Shown here: positions 1 through 11,949 of the stretch, piece by piece
Position numbering within the stretch: position 1 is the first letter of the stretch
Layout: every line of letters starts with the position of its first letter
Assembly (NCBI GenBank): GCA_021234155.1
Contig: JAJEKV010000018.1
Span: 19,889,252-19,953,251 of the forward strand
Reading direction: 5' to 3'
Source of the DNA: Isoetes taiwanensis
Taxonomy: Eukaryota > Streptophyta > Lycopodiopsida > Isoetales > Isoetaceae
DNA length: 64,000 nucleotides
Position numbers and translations under genes: made by a program
Notes under the pieces: generated by a model
What the model saw: the letters and a program-made list of their open reading frames with translations, nothing else
Databases searched by the model: none
What the model was told of the DNA's origin: nothing

Positions 1-1100
1 TTCTCAAGGCCCCGCCCTGTTGCACCGAGTAAGATCCCCGCTCACATACGTAGATGCCCTTCGCAACTTTGCCCTGCCGCAAAGATGGCCTCTCAACTCG
101 CGGCATCCGCGAACCGCGGAACACCACCACTCGGCCGTGGGTCGGGCACCGGACCCCACACGGGCTGGTTGTGTAACTTGAACAGTCCTGACCGAAACGC
201 CATGCGCCCAAGGATCCGTATGGTGTATCTTCCGTGAGATTCTCTCCAAAATTCCGCAGCCCGAACTACCGTGGGTTGTGGCTCCGTCACCCCCGGGCCA
301 CGGAGCTCAAGATTCGGCGTGAGGGGCACCGCCCACTCGACCAGGTGGCGGCACGCGCGATGATGGTGCGCGGCCGCGGCCGCGTCTGCCGGGCGCTCGT
401 TTGACCGTGTGACCCCGATTGACGTCTTGCAGGTTGTTGGGCTTGCGGCACTGGTGTGTCATGTGCTGCAGCTTCTGTTCTCCGAAGTCTGGAGTTAAGC
501 TCTTGCAAGGCTTGGTCCTGTCTTGCCATCTCCGCGTCGCGGTCGCCATTGTTCATGCCTCGCCGGAGGCCCTTGCCTTTTGGCAGCGGCGGAGTCCCGG
601 AGTTCTTTGCATTTCCCGGCCCGTGCCAAATCCTTCACGGCTTCAGTTTGCCTCGTTAACCTCCAAGGCGGCCTGCAACCTCTCCGTCTTGCAGCGTAGC
701 CTCCTCAACTTCCAACTGGAGTGTGGCCTGTGCGCGTCGTGCCATGGCATTGGCCTTCGTCAACCTTGATCGCGTTTTGCGGTCCCCCGTCTGTCTCGCC
801 CAGCGTCCGGGGTATCCCGCCGAGCCGCGTAATGCGCCGCTTTTGCCGGCCTTGTCATTCTCTCGAGTGCACCAAGGATGCTTGTCCAGCCGGTGTGCTT
901 GGGTTTCCAACTCGATGATGCTTTGTTTTAAGCTATCACCAACTGTCTGCGCATCAATACGGGGATGTTGCGGCACTCCATCTCTGTCTCGGACCATCCG
1001 CGGGCGCTTTGTTGGCCTCAACCCGGCTTGGATGGCGGCCCAGGTTCTGCCAATGGAGGGGCCCCAATAGGGCACGAGCAACCAACTTTCCCGGCTGCCG
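1..1100 (-). mobile_element. Degenerate gag-like retroelement remnant
   Basis: GC-rich block, unlike the AT-rich DNA around it. On the - strand it has open stretches at about 656-1081 and 287-556. The first is rich in Arg, Glu and Gln with heptad-like Leu spacing (for example LETQAHRLDKH and LEVEEATLQ), as expected of a coiled-coil gag region. The - strand stretch 93-329 resembles a second, more AT-rich copy at 23330-23650 in this window (shared layout around the words CACATAC, CGCAAAGATGGC and GAGATTCTC), so this is a dispersed family. No protease, reverse transcriptase or LTR is visible, and frames are broken repeatedly. Assignment to an LTR-retrotransposon gag is inference from composition and repetition. 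Confidence 0.4.
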
Positions 1101-1544
1101 AGCTGGCCTGGTCAGTGGGCTCGGCCCGGCGCCCTTCATGGAGGATGTCTCTCCCTTTGCCCATCGCGTCACGCGGGGCCGCTTCCTTTGTGGGCCTTCT
1201 TGGTTTTCCCAGTGCGTGCTCGGCTCGCGCGTAGGTCGCCAGGGCCTGGGGGTTTGCCCGGTGGGGTGCCGCGGGAACTGTGGAAGCTCACCTACTAGGG
1301 GGAGTCCTGACATCATCATACGTGGCATTTGGGGGTATGGCACGCTAAGCAAGGTTTAGGCTATAAGGCGTGGGCTTGTCGTTTGGCAGTATGGGCAAAG
1401 CTATATATGTGGTGCCGGGCTGCCAGGCTAGGCAAGGCCAAGGGGCAATTGGTTGGGCTATGGCAATGTCAGGCAAATGTTGAAGCCTAGCTCAACATTA
1501 TTCTGTGCGTCTACCGACTTCCAAAGGCAAGGGGTCTTAGGCAT

Positions 1545-1890
1545 ACAAAAATTGCTTTCGGGGGAATCCAATTTGGGACCAAAAAACGTGATCCCGAGCA
1601 CCTTTAGGGGTTTGGGGGTTTTGGGGCTAAAGGGTCTCTCATCGTCAAAAGTGCGCTCAGAATCCAATTTGGGGACCAAAAACGTATGTCAGAGCACCTT
1701 TTAGGGGTTTGGGGGTTTTGGGGCTAGAGAGAGACTGTAAAACCTAGAGAGAGAGCAGGGGGTCTCTCGGTAGTCAAAAATTGCGCCTAAATCCAATTTG
1801 GGGACCAAAAACGTAGGTCGAGCACCTTTTAGGGGTTTGGGGGTTTAGGGGCTAGAGAGAGACTGTAAATCCTAGAGAGAGAAAGCTAGA
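1545..1890 (+). repeat. Tandem repeat, three G-rich units
   Basis: Three direct units start with AATCCAATTTGGG at about 1565, 1661 and 1789. Each contains ACCAAAAACGT, GAGCACCTTTTAGGGG and a run of the form GGGGTTTGGGGGTTTTGGGG. Units 2 and 3 also carry a GAGAGAGACTGTAAA segment that unit 1 lacks, so the spacing is 96 then 128 bases. The G runs meet the usual G-quadruplex pattern on the + strand. Confidence 0.85.
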
Positions 1891-2429
1891 AAGGGGCAAA
1901 TCAAGGGGGCTCTATGCAAGGGGCTGTAGGCAAGGCAGAGCAAATCCAAAGACAAGCCGATTGCAGAAACAAGCGGATCAAAGCAAATCACTTACCAAGC
2001 CGGTACCTGGATGGGCGCTGGATGGGGGAATAGAGAAGGGAAATAAAATGCAATAGCCATTCATCCAAAATTCAAAGAACCACAATATGCAATATGATTC
2101 AAAAACTATGTTTTATTTGAAACTAGGAACAATGCCAAAGCGTTGTTGGGCCTCTTTCGAAACGTGCAAGGTCCAGTGTTGATGACATGAAAATTGAATC
2201 TAGCTCTTCTAGATAATGTTAAAGGTTTGTTGGATGGGGTTGAAGACACTGTTGAGTATGTCCTCTTTTTTGGAATGTTATTTTAATAGGTTGTTGACAA
2301 ATGTAATGAAGGTGAGACTTCGCAATAAGGCCTTTGGTCCATTTCAACTTCCTTATTTACATGGTACACCTTGAGGTAATGCTGAAATCCATTCTTTTAT
2401 ACTCTAAATGTAGCCCATTGAATAAAAGT

Positions 2430-2525
2430 AGAGTCTTCCATTCTTTAAATTTGCCAAAAAACTTTGAACTTAAAAGTATAATCTTCCGTTCTTTAAATTT
2501 GCCAAAATACTTTGAACTTAAACTG
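2430..2525 (+). repeat. Short direct repeat, two units of about 53 bp
   Basis: The words TTCTTTAAATTTGCCAAAA and CTTTGAACTTAAA occur twice in order, about 53 bases apart. Confidence 0.8.
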
Positions 2526-2844
2526 GAGGAACTCATTTCAAATATGAACGTGAGATGCAAACTCATTATTTGTTCAATAAACAATAGAGCAAGTCTCACA
2601 TTAGCACCTCAACATAGATTCGATTACACAATTTTAAATAAGATAATCATAGTATCCATTTTGTACTGCTAGTTATTTGGATTGCATTAAACATGCTACA
2701 TAAGACGTGCATGTAATACATTGCAAGTTTAAGTTGGTCATTTGGTACTATGTATTGTCAAACATCAACATAATATTCTTGCTTAATTTTATTATTTATA
2801 TAATAGGAAATTTAGTTATGCAGAGGATGGCTTCTTTTAAATCC

Positions 2845-3065
2845 AGCCGAGTAGTTTGTTCCCTCCTAGATCCAAAGCAACAATAGTAAGGCACATAGCA
2901 ATGCAAATATCTTACCCGTGGCTGCTTCTAAATCAAGCAAAGTGGTTTGTTCCCTCTTAGGTCCAAAGCAACAATAGTAACTTCGTCTATATCATGCAAA
3001 GTAGTTTGTTCCTGTAAGGTCCAAAGCAACAATGGTAAGGCACTTAGCAAAGCAAATATCTTGCC
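2845..3065 (+). repeat. Three direct copies of a TAGTTTGTTCCCTC unit
   Basis: A unit containing AGTAGTTTGTTCC, GGTCCAAAGCAACAATAGTA and, in two copies, GCAAATATCTT occurs three times at about 2850, 2937 and 2997. Units differ by a few substitutions and by deletion of the tail in the middle one. Confidence 0.75.
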
Positions 3066-3145
3066 CATAATCAATGTGAATATTATAAATAGAATAGATA
3101 AGATGGAGGTGAGAAATTACCTACCTTTGGTTCTTTCTATGGGCT

Positions 3146-3258
3146 AGGCATTAGTTTTAGTTTTATATGTAACCATGACATGTGTCCACATGGTCATGCC
3201 ATGGTTTAGTTTTAGTGTTATATGTAACCATGACATGGCCATGCCATGGTTTAGAATA
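3146..3258 (+). repeat. Direct repeat around ATATGTAACCATGACATG
   Basis: TTAGTTTTAG, TTATATGTAACCATGACATG and CATGCCATGGTTTAG are repeated in the same order about 55 bases apart. The unit contains CATG-rich near-palindromes. Confidence 0.7.
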
Positions 3259-3837
3259 ATCGCATGATTAAGAAACTTCTCTTTAATTAGAGGAAATGTA
3301 TTTTTCGTGTAAAACTTAGCAAGCTTGATTATCATGCCATTACACAACCACTAACATTCACATACATCTTAAAACATTGTTTTTTTCAAGTATTACATAA
3401 TTCTAACATTCAATGCTAATATGTGCATTCTAACATTAAGTGCTAAGATGTGCAGTAAGGCTTTCATAATATAATTAGTCTATCATCTAGGTTAAATGGA
3501 CAATTTTGGTGTTCAAGGAAATTTAACATCGTTTTCCACATTACATATTAAAGATAGAAGACATCATAATTTATAAAATAGGAACTCGTCGAACGTCACA
3601 TTATTCCATGATCCTGTAGAATGGTTTATGACAACATGCATCAAGAAATGTATGCATCTCATGGAAATAAGAGGGGAGGGGAGGGGATTGGGGATGTGTC
3701 AAACATTGTATGACTATCATCAAAGCAATCTATAGCAAATCTTAGAGAATAGACATTATATACTCAAAGACTCCAAATCTAAGTATAGAAGCCGAACGAT
3801 GTGGAATCCTATGGCATAGATAGGATGTGTTATGGTT

Positions 3838-4030
3838 AGTGGAGCTAACCATTTGGCATCAAGCTGATAAAACATAGCATCGCTAAGATCATTTAAGAAA
3901 TATTTTTAGCTCAGTAGCGAGACCATTGAAAAAGTTTTTGACCAGTGATTGAATAGCTAACCATTTGGCATCATGCTGATAAAACATAACCTTGCTAAGG
4001 CCATTTAAGGAACAGTTTTACCTCAGTAAG
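3838..4030 (+). repeat. Tandem duplication of about 118 bp
   Basis: GCTAACCATTTGGCATCA, GCTGATAAAACATA and CATTTAAG recur in order at 3845 and about 3957, with about 10 percent differences. Confidence 0.75.
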
Positions 4031-4205
4031 TCATGTCAAAAATGATAACCCAGAAGCTTTTCTGTAATGTCTTGGACAAAAACTGTACGTGTTTGCACCC
4101 ATCGCGTTTGCATCCTACAAATTTTGGGTCAATGCTCCTGATTCAATCTGTATTTATGCTTGTTAATTGTTGATGAACATTAAACCATGCACGACCTATA
4201 TGTAA

Positions 4206-4490
4206 TATACCAAGTAGAATAGATGTTGCAGGATAAGCTCGTGAAGCTGAAACCCTAGTTTGTGAATGTATCAGTTAGCGCAACAAGAATTTCCTGCTCA
4301 ATTGTCAGAAATAACATGGATGGCTGCAGACATGATAACAAGTAGAATATTAAGCACGTGAAGCTGAAACCCTGGTTTATAAAATGTATCAGTTAGCACA
4401 ACAAGGATTTCCTACTCAATTGTCAGAAATTATGGTTGTAGAACTGGTTGCAGAACATGGATGATTGTAGACATCATAACAGCACATGAA
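4206..4490 (+). repeat. Tandem duplication of about 130 bp
   Basis: AAGTAGAATA, GTGAAGCTGAAACCCT, GTATCAGTTAGC, CAACAAG and CTCAATTGTCAGAAAT occur twice in order, followed each time by AACATGGATG and a GCAGACAT or GTAGACAT word. The series of small duplications from 2.4 to 4.5 kb has no associated gene. Confidence 0.75.
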
Positions 4491-4681
4491 CAAGATAGAT
4501 AGATAGTATTTTAACGTCATGCCACTAAGCAGCATCCAACTGGACATGTGACCATACACCACACTACATTGCTTGGTTAGGCCCTGCCCCCAACCACTTT
4601 ACATTACGTCTGCGGGTTTTTGACACCCAACAGTTCATAGTGCGATTCTGGGCAGTCTCGAACTCGAGTTGCTAGAGCAAC
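4491..4681 (-). mobile_element. tRNA-derived SINE, 5'-truncated copy
   Basis: About 190 bp closely matching 9372-9592, same orientation. On the - strand it carries a B-box-like AGTTCGAGACT (complement of 4655-4665), then the body (GGGTGTCAAAA, AAGTGGTTGGGGGCA, GTAGTGTGGTGT, ACATGTCCA) and the tail with a short TATC repeat. The A-box head present in the other copy is missing, as expected of a 5'-truncated SINE. Confidence 0.65.
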
Positions 4682-5479
4682 ATAAAAAAAATTCAACTTG
4701 CAAGGCAATTTGCATGATCTAGAAAGTTTTTATTAACAAATTAAGGCCTCTTCCAGCAACATTCATCTCAATACGACAAAAAGCCTAAAGAATAGAGTCC
4801 ATAACGAGTTTCAGTTTGTTGATCCAAAACTGCCAATTTATCACATTCAAATTCCTAGTTTACAAGACTACAAAATACTCGTGGTTCCATAAAACTTTGG
4901 GTCCTCGTGCATCTGGAACATTTCTTGTATAGTCTTGATTCATTATGGCAGGTACAAATTATTTGGCAATCAGGTTCTGCTTCTCGGATATCTATAACTG
5001 TCTCATTCAGCTCCGTTAACTAGCCTAAAATACAAGAACAACTTATTGTTGAACAGTACTATGAAAGTATTTGTTCTTAGTGCCCATGTTCATGTCTTCA
5101 CCATCATTTACAGACATTATATCCTCCACATATTTTATAAAGAAGCTTGAAGATTTACCTAAATAAGCTCGAAGTTTTGCCCGACATTAATCGACATGTT
5201 TCACCAAAAAAACGAGAAGAGTCAGCCAAAGACACCAAGTCCGTCCCCCTGCACAAATAGCATAACATGTAAGCAACTTACAATTTTTTAATAAAGTATT
5301 CCTTATGAAAATGTGATGCAGTCTTTATCATGCAATATACAGATTATGTTGTTACTTCAAATAAGTTCAAAAACTCTGGCTCGCATTTGTTTGATTGAAC
5401 TTCCATTCTCTTGTTGTGCAAAATGGTCATTGTTCCCTTTTTTGCATATACAATAAGCTAATTTGTAGCCACCACCAAC
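4682..5479. other. No gene recognised
   Basis: AT-rich DNA without long open frames, known motifs or obvious repeats. Confidence 0.5.
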
Positions 5480-5482
5480 ACA

Positions 5483-5760
5483 TCAATCCATGATGGAAAA
5501 GAATGATACCTTAATTGAGCAAGCTTGTGCTAATTGTTCAGGCCTTTTGATCACTCTGGAATTGGGATGGATTGTGGTTGACTTTCTCAAGACCTCTTCT
5601 GGGACCAATTCAGCAAAGAGCAACCTTTCATGGTGGTAAGAGGGGCAGAATAATAGAACATGCTCAATTATGCTGAAGCTGGCAAATAAAAATGGGCAAG
5701 ATGTACGGGCATGAAGCAACACAATGTAGGTAACGACCCTTCATCTGTATGGTCGAGGGC
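5483..5760 (-). mobile_element. Possible LINE 3'-end (zf-RVT-like) fragment
   Basis: The - strand reads IIEHVLLFCPSYHHERLLF, close to the zinc-binding end of plant LINE ORF2 proteins, where an EHVLLHCP-Y-ER pattern is usual. The flanking frame is short and broken and no RT motif lies nearby. Confidence 0.4.
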
Positions 5761-6579
5761 ACAATCAGAAACGCTGGACAAACTTGCAAACCAATATTTT
5801 GAGGATCTATTAGATGGTCAAATCTGTGAGCTCAATGCATAGTCAAGCAGAGACAGAAGCCACTATATTGAAGAAGTTGTCTATGGTTCTACATCATTGT
5901 ATAAACAAGTAAGACCATATTTAACTGCAGGCTTTAAGTTATTTCAACTTTTAAATACTTCTTTCAACCAAATTAGAATATTTCCATGCAAATTATGAAA
6001 GTAAAACAAGTTTGTTAGACATACATTTGCATTAAAGAACTAACATAATAGGTACAGAAGCATGGTTATAAAAACTGTAAATATAACTATCATACGATGT
6101 ACCTTAGCTTTAATAGCTACGCTCAACCTGCCAACTTCACCTCCACTTGCTTTGACATGTTCTGTCTTGCACGATGCTACCTTCTTGGCAATTCAATATG
6201 CGGTAGGAGACAACCACTGAAGCAACTGTAACAGTCTATCTATCGAGCACCACCACAAATGTAACAATTGAGCTTGAATGTTGTTCTGGAAGTAAAAAAG
6301 GATACACAAACATGATTACAAAGATATAGCTTTTCAAGTGCGATGCTCCAAACATGAATATATCAGAAGCTCCTTTCCGCATTGTGCATAGGCCTTCTAA
6401 TAAGCATTTGATATACATTTCAAGCAAAGCAGGTACCTTGTAAAATGTCTTTCGTCTGGCAATAGCAGATACATTTAAGAAGCCCAAGATCTCGCAATTT
6501 GACTTGGGCTTGCCAGAGACGAAGAAATTTTATGGTCTATGGAGAGAAACAAATAGGATATAATGCTTTGAAAATATCT
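5761..6579. other. No gene recognised
   Basis: AT-rich DNA with short frames only. The - strand stretch 6236-6487 is open but resembles nothing I recognise. Confidence 0.4.
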
Positions 6580-7215
6580 CTCAGGTCAGCCATAACTCCA
6601 ATTTCAGCCCAAGCTTGTTAATCCATCTCTGTGAATCCTCCACCTACTTTTAGATAACCACCCTTCTATCAATTCTTCTGAGGATGTGTCTACCTCCCCC
6701 AATAAGTTAATCACTTGCTTCCAATAAGCTATCAATGCATAGTGTCATCGCAGTTAGTTTGCTAAATCTCAATTGCTTCACTCCTTTAGTAGGTTTTAAG
6801 ACTTTCAGTTGACCTGGAGGTATTGTAGGCTTGCCACACTCATCTTTGTGCCAGATTTTTGCAACTCCTCTCCACTCCTCCTTTGATGTTCTCATCTTCC
6901 ATTGCAAGATTGGAATCCCATTTCTCACCGAAGAAGAGGCCTAGAACGACCTTCAAGATCCAATGCATAACCATCCATAAAACTCTTCCAATCAGGCACT
7001 TCTTCTATGAGAGATCCTATAGGAGTTGGAGTAGTGCATTCATGCAAGATTCCCGTTAGCTTGGAAAGTTGGTTAATGTTTGCTGCATCAATATACAACC
7101 ATATTTGCCAAATAATGCATCCACATCCTCATGGGTATGTCGGGGCATTAGGAACCCAAATTAACTCTTTCGAAAATACCCACAACTATTAAGTAGGATA
7201 GGAAAGAAAATCCGC
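6580..7215 (-). pseudogene. Degenerate DUF7869-like, TE-associated gene fragment
   Basis: Reading down the - strand, the complement of about 7150-7101 encodes MPRHTHEDVDALFGK, a signature I associate with DUF7869-type proteins (usual form: GHTHEDVDALFGKW), which are often carried by repetitive elements. After a frameshift the next part reads SLIEEVPDWKSFMDGY (about 7010-6960), and further on come WKMRTSKEEWRG and ALIAYWKQVINLL-like stretches, all in the family's expected order. At least three frame changes or stops make it non-functional. The family call is from memory of the motif; a profile search would settle it. Confidence 0.5.
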
Positions 7216-9371
7216 TTAGGTTTCAATGGCTTGCCAGGTTCTAGTATCGCACTCAATTCCATAAACCTAGTTGTACACACGTAAGTGGAAATATAGGCAT
7301 GGCCTTCATATACCAGGACAAAAAGTACAAAGATCTCCTACTAACTTGTCATTCAGTTTGTCTCGTCGTATCTTCTCACGACATGCTTTGCTCACGCCAC
7401 TAGAGACTTTGTCCCTCGTCGAATGTATAACTTTAAACAAAGAACAATGCTCCAAATAAGGCAAAATTGACTCACAACCTCAACTACATCTATATGTACT
7501 AAGATAGTGCCTCCATGTTTCCCTTTCAGTTATGCTAGAATCACTGCTCGGAAAGGCAACAAAGATGACTCTCTAGATAGGATGGAACCTATAGGGCATA
7601 CCATTGACTGCTTGATCCAAAAAGCTATGAATAATGGGTGCACAGAAGAAATTAAACAACAAAACAGAGTAAAATGTGATGCCATTCAAATAAGACCCTC
7701 TAGATAGCATGAAACTTATAAGATATTTTTTCCAGTATCATTGAATTCATTGATCCAAGAACCTATGCGATGATGGTTACCCATTAGAAATCAGGCACTA
7801 GTGCAAAAAAGAATGCGATGCGATTCGATTGTATATTTTCAATAGTCAGGACTCTGGAGGCCAGATATGAGAATGCTCCACCGAAATTTCAGTGATACGA
7901 ATATGTTAGCTCGATGGTGTAATCTTGGATATTAGTCTTGGTGGATTAGCATGGGTGTGTAAGTTTGGCAAATTATTAGCAAGGCAAGGCAATAATAGCA
8001 AACTATAGCCTATATTTAACTATGATGTTAAAAAGGCTTGCAAAATGAAAAGGGCTAAAATCGTAGCAGAGATCTATCTCTGCAATCAGAGATCATATTT
8101 GGGCGATTTTCATTTTCTGGAGCCGTCTCGTCTAGCTTCCGAATTGGGATAGAACTTCGTCTAGTTCGTCAGAATGAGCGAAATATGGCCGAAAGAGTGA
8201 CAGGGGGTCAAAGAAGACTGCTAGCTCGAGGGAGAAGCTACTAGTGGAAGATAATTGTCTGCCGTTGCCATAATTCTGCCAGTTCTTAGCACTGATTGAT
8301 TCAGTTGGGTGGTGAATTACCATGAATTGGTTATTGTATTGGATCTCTCTTTAGTTTTAATGAACTAGAGTTTGATTATAGAAGCTATTGGTGTAACTTC
8401 TGGCACATGGTTCTTATGGTTTTGGAGGTTTGGCCAACATGTCAGGTTAATTGAGTAAGTTGTGTTCATTTGCTTTTCACATTGCAAAAGAGGTATTTGT
8501 CTCTGCTAACAGCTTCATTTGTGAATAATATAGCAATTTTAGATGGTTTGCAGTTTGTGTCACCTTGTTTTATTTGACAAAGTATCGTAGTATGGCTTAT
8601 AGATATAAAAGATATGGTTTATTAGTGTGATCCATAACATTCATTTGAGAAAATGTCTGCTATATGAATCCATTCTATGGTGTAGATGAGAATGATGGTT
8701 TTCGAATGAAGAAACTATAAGAAAAACACTGTCCACAAATCTAGACTAAAGACTGAGCTCATAGTTATGTCGTCTTGACGATTAGCGGAAAGAAAACATA
8801 AAACCTACCATTTTTGTGAGAAAAACTTGTCAATTTCGTCTGAATCGCTTTTTGAGCATTCAATATTGCATGCAGATTTGATTAATTCTTGACGCGTGAC
8901 TAGTCATAAGGAGTCCGAAATCTCTCTTAATGTACAAGCATAGTAGAAATGATGGGAAGATTGTTTGCAGTGACATCAAATCTTTTGCACTACATTTCCT
9001 TAGCATCCAAAACCATCGTATTCATGATCGTTGACTGATTCAAGTTATGCAGATATAGAAATGAGAAAAATTGGAATCACCGGTAAAGACGAATGTAGTT
9101 AGAGGCCGATGCTAAAACAATGCAAGTATACATTCTTGGAGAAAAAATAATATTGCCTAGTATCACAGTTTATTGCAGCGAAGTCGGAAGTGTTGCCTGG
9201 CTTGGTATAACTTTTTGTAGCGAAGTATAGAGCCTTGCCTGGAGACTCTAGATGATTCTAGCTTTGCCTTTCCACCAAAAATAGGGATAAATCATTCAAA
9301 GAAGCAACCTTCAAGGCCTTAAGATGTCATAATGCTTCAGATCTAAGATCCCACTGCCATGTAGGAAAGCA
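7216..9371. other. No gene recognised
   Basis: About 2.1 kb of AT-rich sequence with only short chance frames. The start (to about 7460) may still belong to the fragment at 6580-7215. Confidence 0.5.
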
Positions 9372-9592
9372 AGAAGATAGATAAATAGTATTTTAACGTC
9401 ACGCCACTAGGCAGCATCCAATTGGACATGTGAACACACACCACACTACATTGCTCAGTTGAGTCTTGCCCCCAACCACTTTACATTGCGTCTGTGGGTT
9501 TTGACACCCAACAATTCAGAGTGCAATTTTGGGCAGTTTCGAACTTGAGACCTATAGTTGCAAGAACTAGTGTATTACCACTAGACCAAACA
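9372..9592 (-). mobile_element. tRNA-derived SINE, fuller copy
   Basis: Reads on the - strand from about 9592 to 9372. The head has an A-box-like TGGTCTAGTGG (complement of 9578-9588) and a B-box-like AGTTCGAAACT (complement of 9535-9545), about 33 bases apart as in a tRNA promoter. It is followed by a non-tRNA body and a tail of TAT/TATC repeats. The tRNA-like part cannot fold as a full tRNA and ends in unrelated DNA, so this is a SINE rather than a tRNA gene. Copy 2 is at 4491-4681. Confidence 0.65.
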
Positions 9593-10249
9593 CTCAGAAG
9601 GAGAAGTTGTCCGCAAGAAGAAAGGAAGGGGGGAAAATTGGAAGGAGAAAACTGCATATAAACTCCTAATCTGCAGCACATTTGATTGAGTGCACGCCGT
9701 TTAGTAAGTATTGCAAAGTCGGTATCTTTTTTTTTTTGTCTTATCACCACCATGCCTATGGATTGCTTTTCTAGCAACCCAAAAAAGGACGAGGAAGGAG
9801 CCTTCAAGAAGGATGAGGTGGGACCTAGCCAAGCACTTCTCTAGATGTTTTTAAAATTTCCCTCCGTTATCACTAGTTCCCACTTGGTAGACACTAAAAG
9901 TCCTCACAAACATGACTTCACAAACTTGTTTGGATGTACAAAAGAGTGCAAAAACATGGATTTTGACCTCTGCTACTTATAGTATTTGGGAGTGCCATAG
10001 CCATACATTTTCATATTGTTTTATCTCCTTTTAAAGCATTTTGTTGTCCCTTGTACCACTTAGCATAAGAATCAATTCCATAGTTTTGCGTCTCTTTACA
10101 ATCCTGGCATTAGTCACAATACCTAAGGGAGTGCATTTCCATTGGTATCTACCATGGAGGGGAGGCCTGCTTCAAAATTTTTGATGTCACGCATGAATAA
10201 TTTCTTTATGGCATTCCAAGTTGAAATCAGTCCATTTAGGAAGGGAGAA

Positions 10250-11150
10250 ACTTCTCTTGCATGACTTAACATTAAAACACAAAAGAGTAACTATAGGAGC
10301 AAGACCCTAGAATCAGAGAGCCTGGTATATGAGGTGCATACCTAGAGAATTCACCTTTTTCTGTAGGATCATTTATATGAATTTGACTACTAATACTTTG
10401 CTCTGCAATAATATTTTGAACATACCAGTTCCCCTTTCTGTTTTGTCCCTCTTGTATTTCCACCAAGCAATTTTGATCGATGTTTCTTCTTCGTCACCCC
10501 CCTTCCCCCTCCAGATAAAATGGCGAAACAACCCTTCTAATTCCTATGCATTCTCTCTTGAAGTAGAAATGATGACATGTATACATAAGCATATTTAACA
10601 CTTTGCCATTTTGCCACAGTAATCCTTCCAACAAGAGATAGCTTTGCCACCTTCCACCCATTAACTTGTTTATGTAGGCCTAGCAAATTTTGTCCCATAT
10701 TTGTGCATTGGCGATGTTAATGTCCACTGAGATTCCTAACAAGCTAGAATGTTCACCCTCAGGGATTATTTTCTAAGGTAGACTTTCCAAACATGTGGAT
10801 GCGGTCTCTCCCACGGCCACTGCACTAAGCATTTTTTCAATTTATGAGGTATCATGAAGTTATTGAGAAGATGGCCACCAATAGTTTTCCTGCACATAAC
10901 ATGTTATTTTTCTCTGTCTCCATAAATAGAAATGAGTCATCTATATTCTGGTTACAGATATGTTAAGAGCCATCCCACAATTCTAGTCCTTGAATCAAAC
11001 CACCTGCAAAGGCTTACAAGTAGGGGACAACCTTGCCTGATACCCCTCTTTATATCAAATATAGAAGAGATTTTCACCTTGGAATAAGGCCAAGGCTCGA
11101 GCAGATCTCAGAAGTTTCATGACTCCTGTAAAAATATTCCCACGACCTGG
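10250..11150 (-). mobile_element. LINE reverse-transcriptase fragment, degenerate
   Basis: This stretch is the reverse complement, at lower identity, of 26330-27130, which encodes SIKQGCPLVPFLFNIAAETLS, the conserved block of non-LTR RT. Around 10466-10300 the - strand reads MVEIQEGQNRKGNWYVQNI, matching VEVQEGQKRRNCYVRHI in the 27.05-kb copy. Frames are broken throughout. It lies head-to-head with the LINE 3' piece at 11390-11982, and the same head-to-head order is found at 25.9-27.1 kb. Confidence 0.6.
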
Positions 11151-11214
11151 ATTTAGCATCCCATATTTTACTTCAAACAAAGCTATGAGTTTCCCATGTT
11201 GAATCATATCATCA

Positions 11215-11370
11215 AATGTTAGATGTTGTCTATTCCCACATGTTTAAAACTAAAAAAAATATTCGCGGCGGGCACCACCGCAATAAATTCAAAGCCGCCG
11301 TGATAAATTTCTTGTATAATATAATTTGACCGCTGCGTTAAATTTCTTGTCTATATAATTTTTTTCATTC
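11215..11370 (-). mobile_element. CACTA-like terminal or subterminal repeats
   Basis: The - strand carries ACAAGAAATTTAACGCAGCGG and, 25 bases on, ACAAGAAATTTATCACGGCGG followed by a GC-rich inverted GCGGTGGTGCCCGCCGC block. The same block is found near 26150-26230, 36357-36412 and 54843-54895. ACAAGAAATT followed by CGGCGG resembles plant CACTA (En/Spm) ends (CACTACAAGAAA plus GC-rich subterminal repeats). No transposase is visible. Confidence 0.4.
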
Positions 11371-11389
11371 TCTCAAGAAAAAAAAAGAC

Positions 11390-11949
11390 GGGGTTGATGA
11401 CATGGAAAAGAAATTCTTGTATGAGAAATTAACCTTGGCGACTAAAAAATTATCTAGCAAATTTCAACAAAAATGACATAAGTACTATTAGGCAAATGAG
11501 ACAATTGAGCATTGCTTCATGGACTGCACAGATTTTCGAACAACTTGGGACTGTATTAGAGACATATTTGAGATTTCTTCAACAAATGCAACTGTTGCAT
11601 TAAGGCTGTATCCTACGGGTGGTCCGCATTAAAGAGAATTGCCATACATTTGTGCAAGGCAAGGGGTGTTCTCTGGATTATTTGGAAGAGGCATAGACCA
11701 CTTGTGTTCTCTCAGAATTACACACATTCTTCTAGGATCTTAATATGTCTTAGATCTGAACTCAGCAAGCAGGTTCGTGCTATGACTGATCAAAGGTGAG
11801 GCCAACAAGTATGGGATAATTTCTTCAGTCGATTGTGATGTAGGTAATATACAATTCTGCAGATGTGAATAACTCCACATATTCATTGTGGCTATGCGGA
11901 TGTGGATGCCTTGATATCAAATAGAATTAAGGTGTTCAAAAACACCTTT

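Noticed and set aside
2334-2672. 112-codon open frame
   Set aside because: Spans a 53-bp direct repeat, AT-rich composition, no family resemblance.
9535-9592. tRNA gene
   Set aside because: A and B boxes are present but no acceptor stem or anticodon arm can be formed, and the same sequence recurs with a common non-tRNA body.
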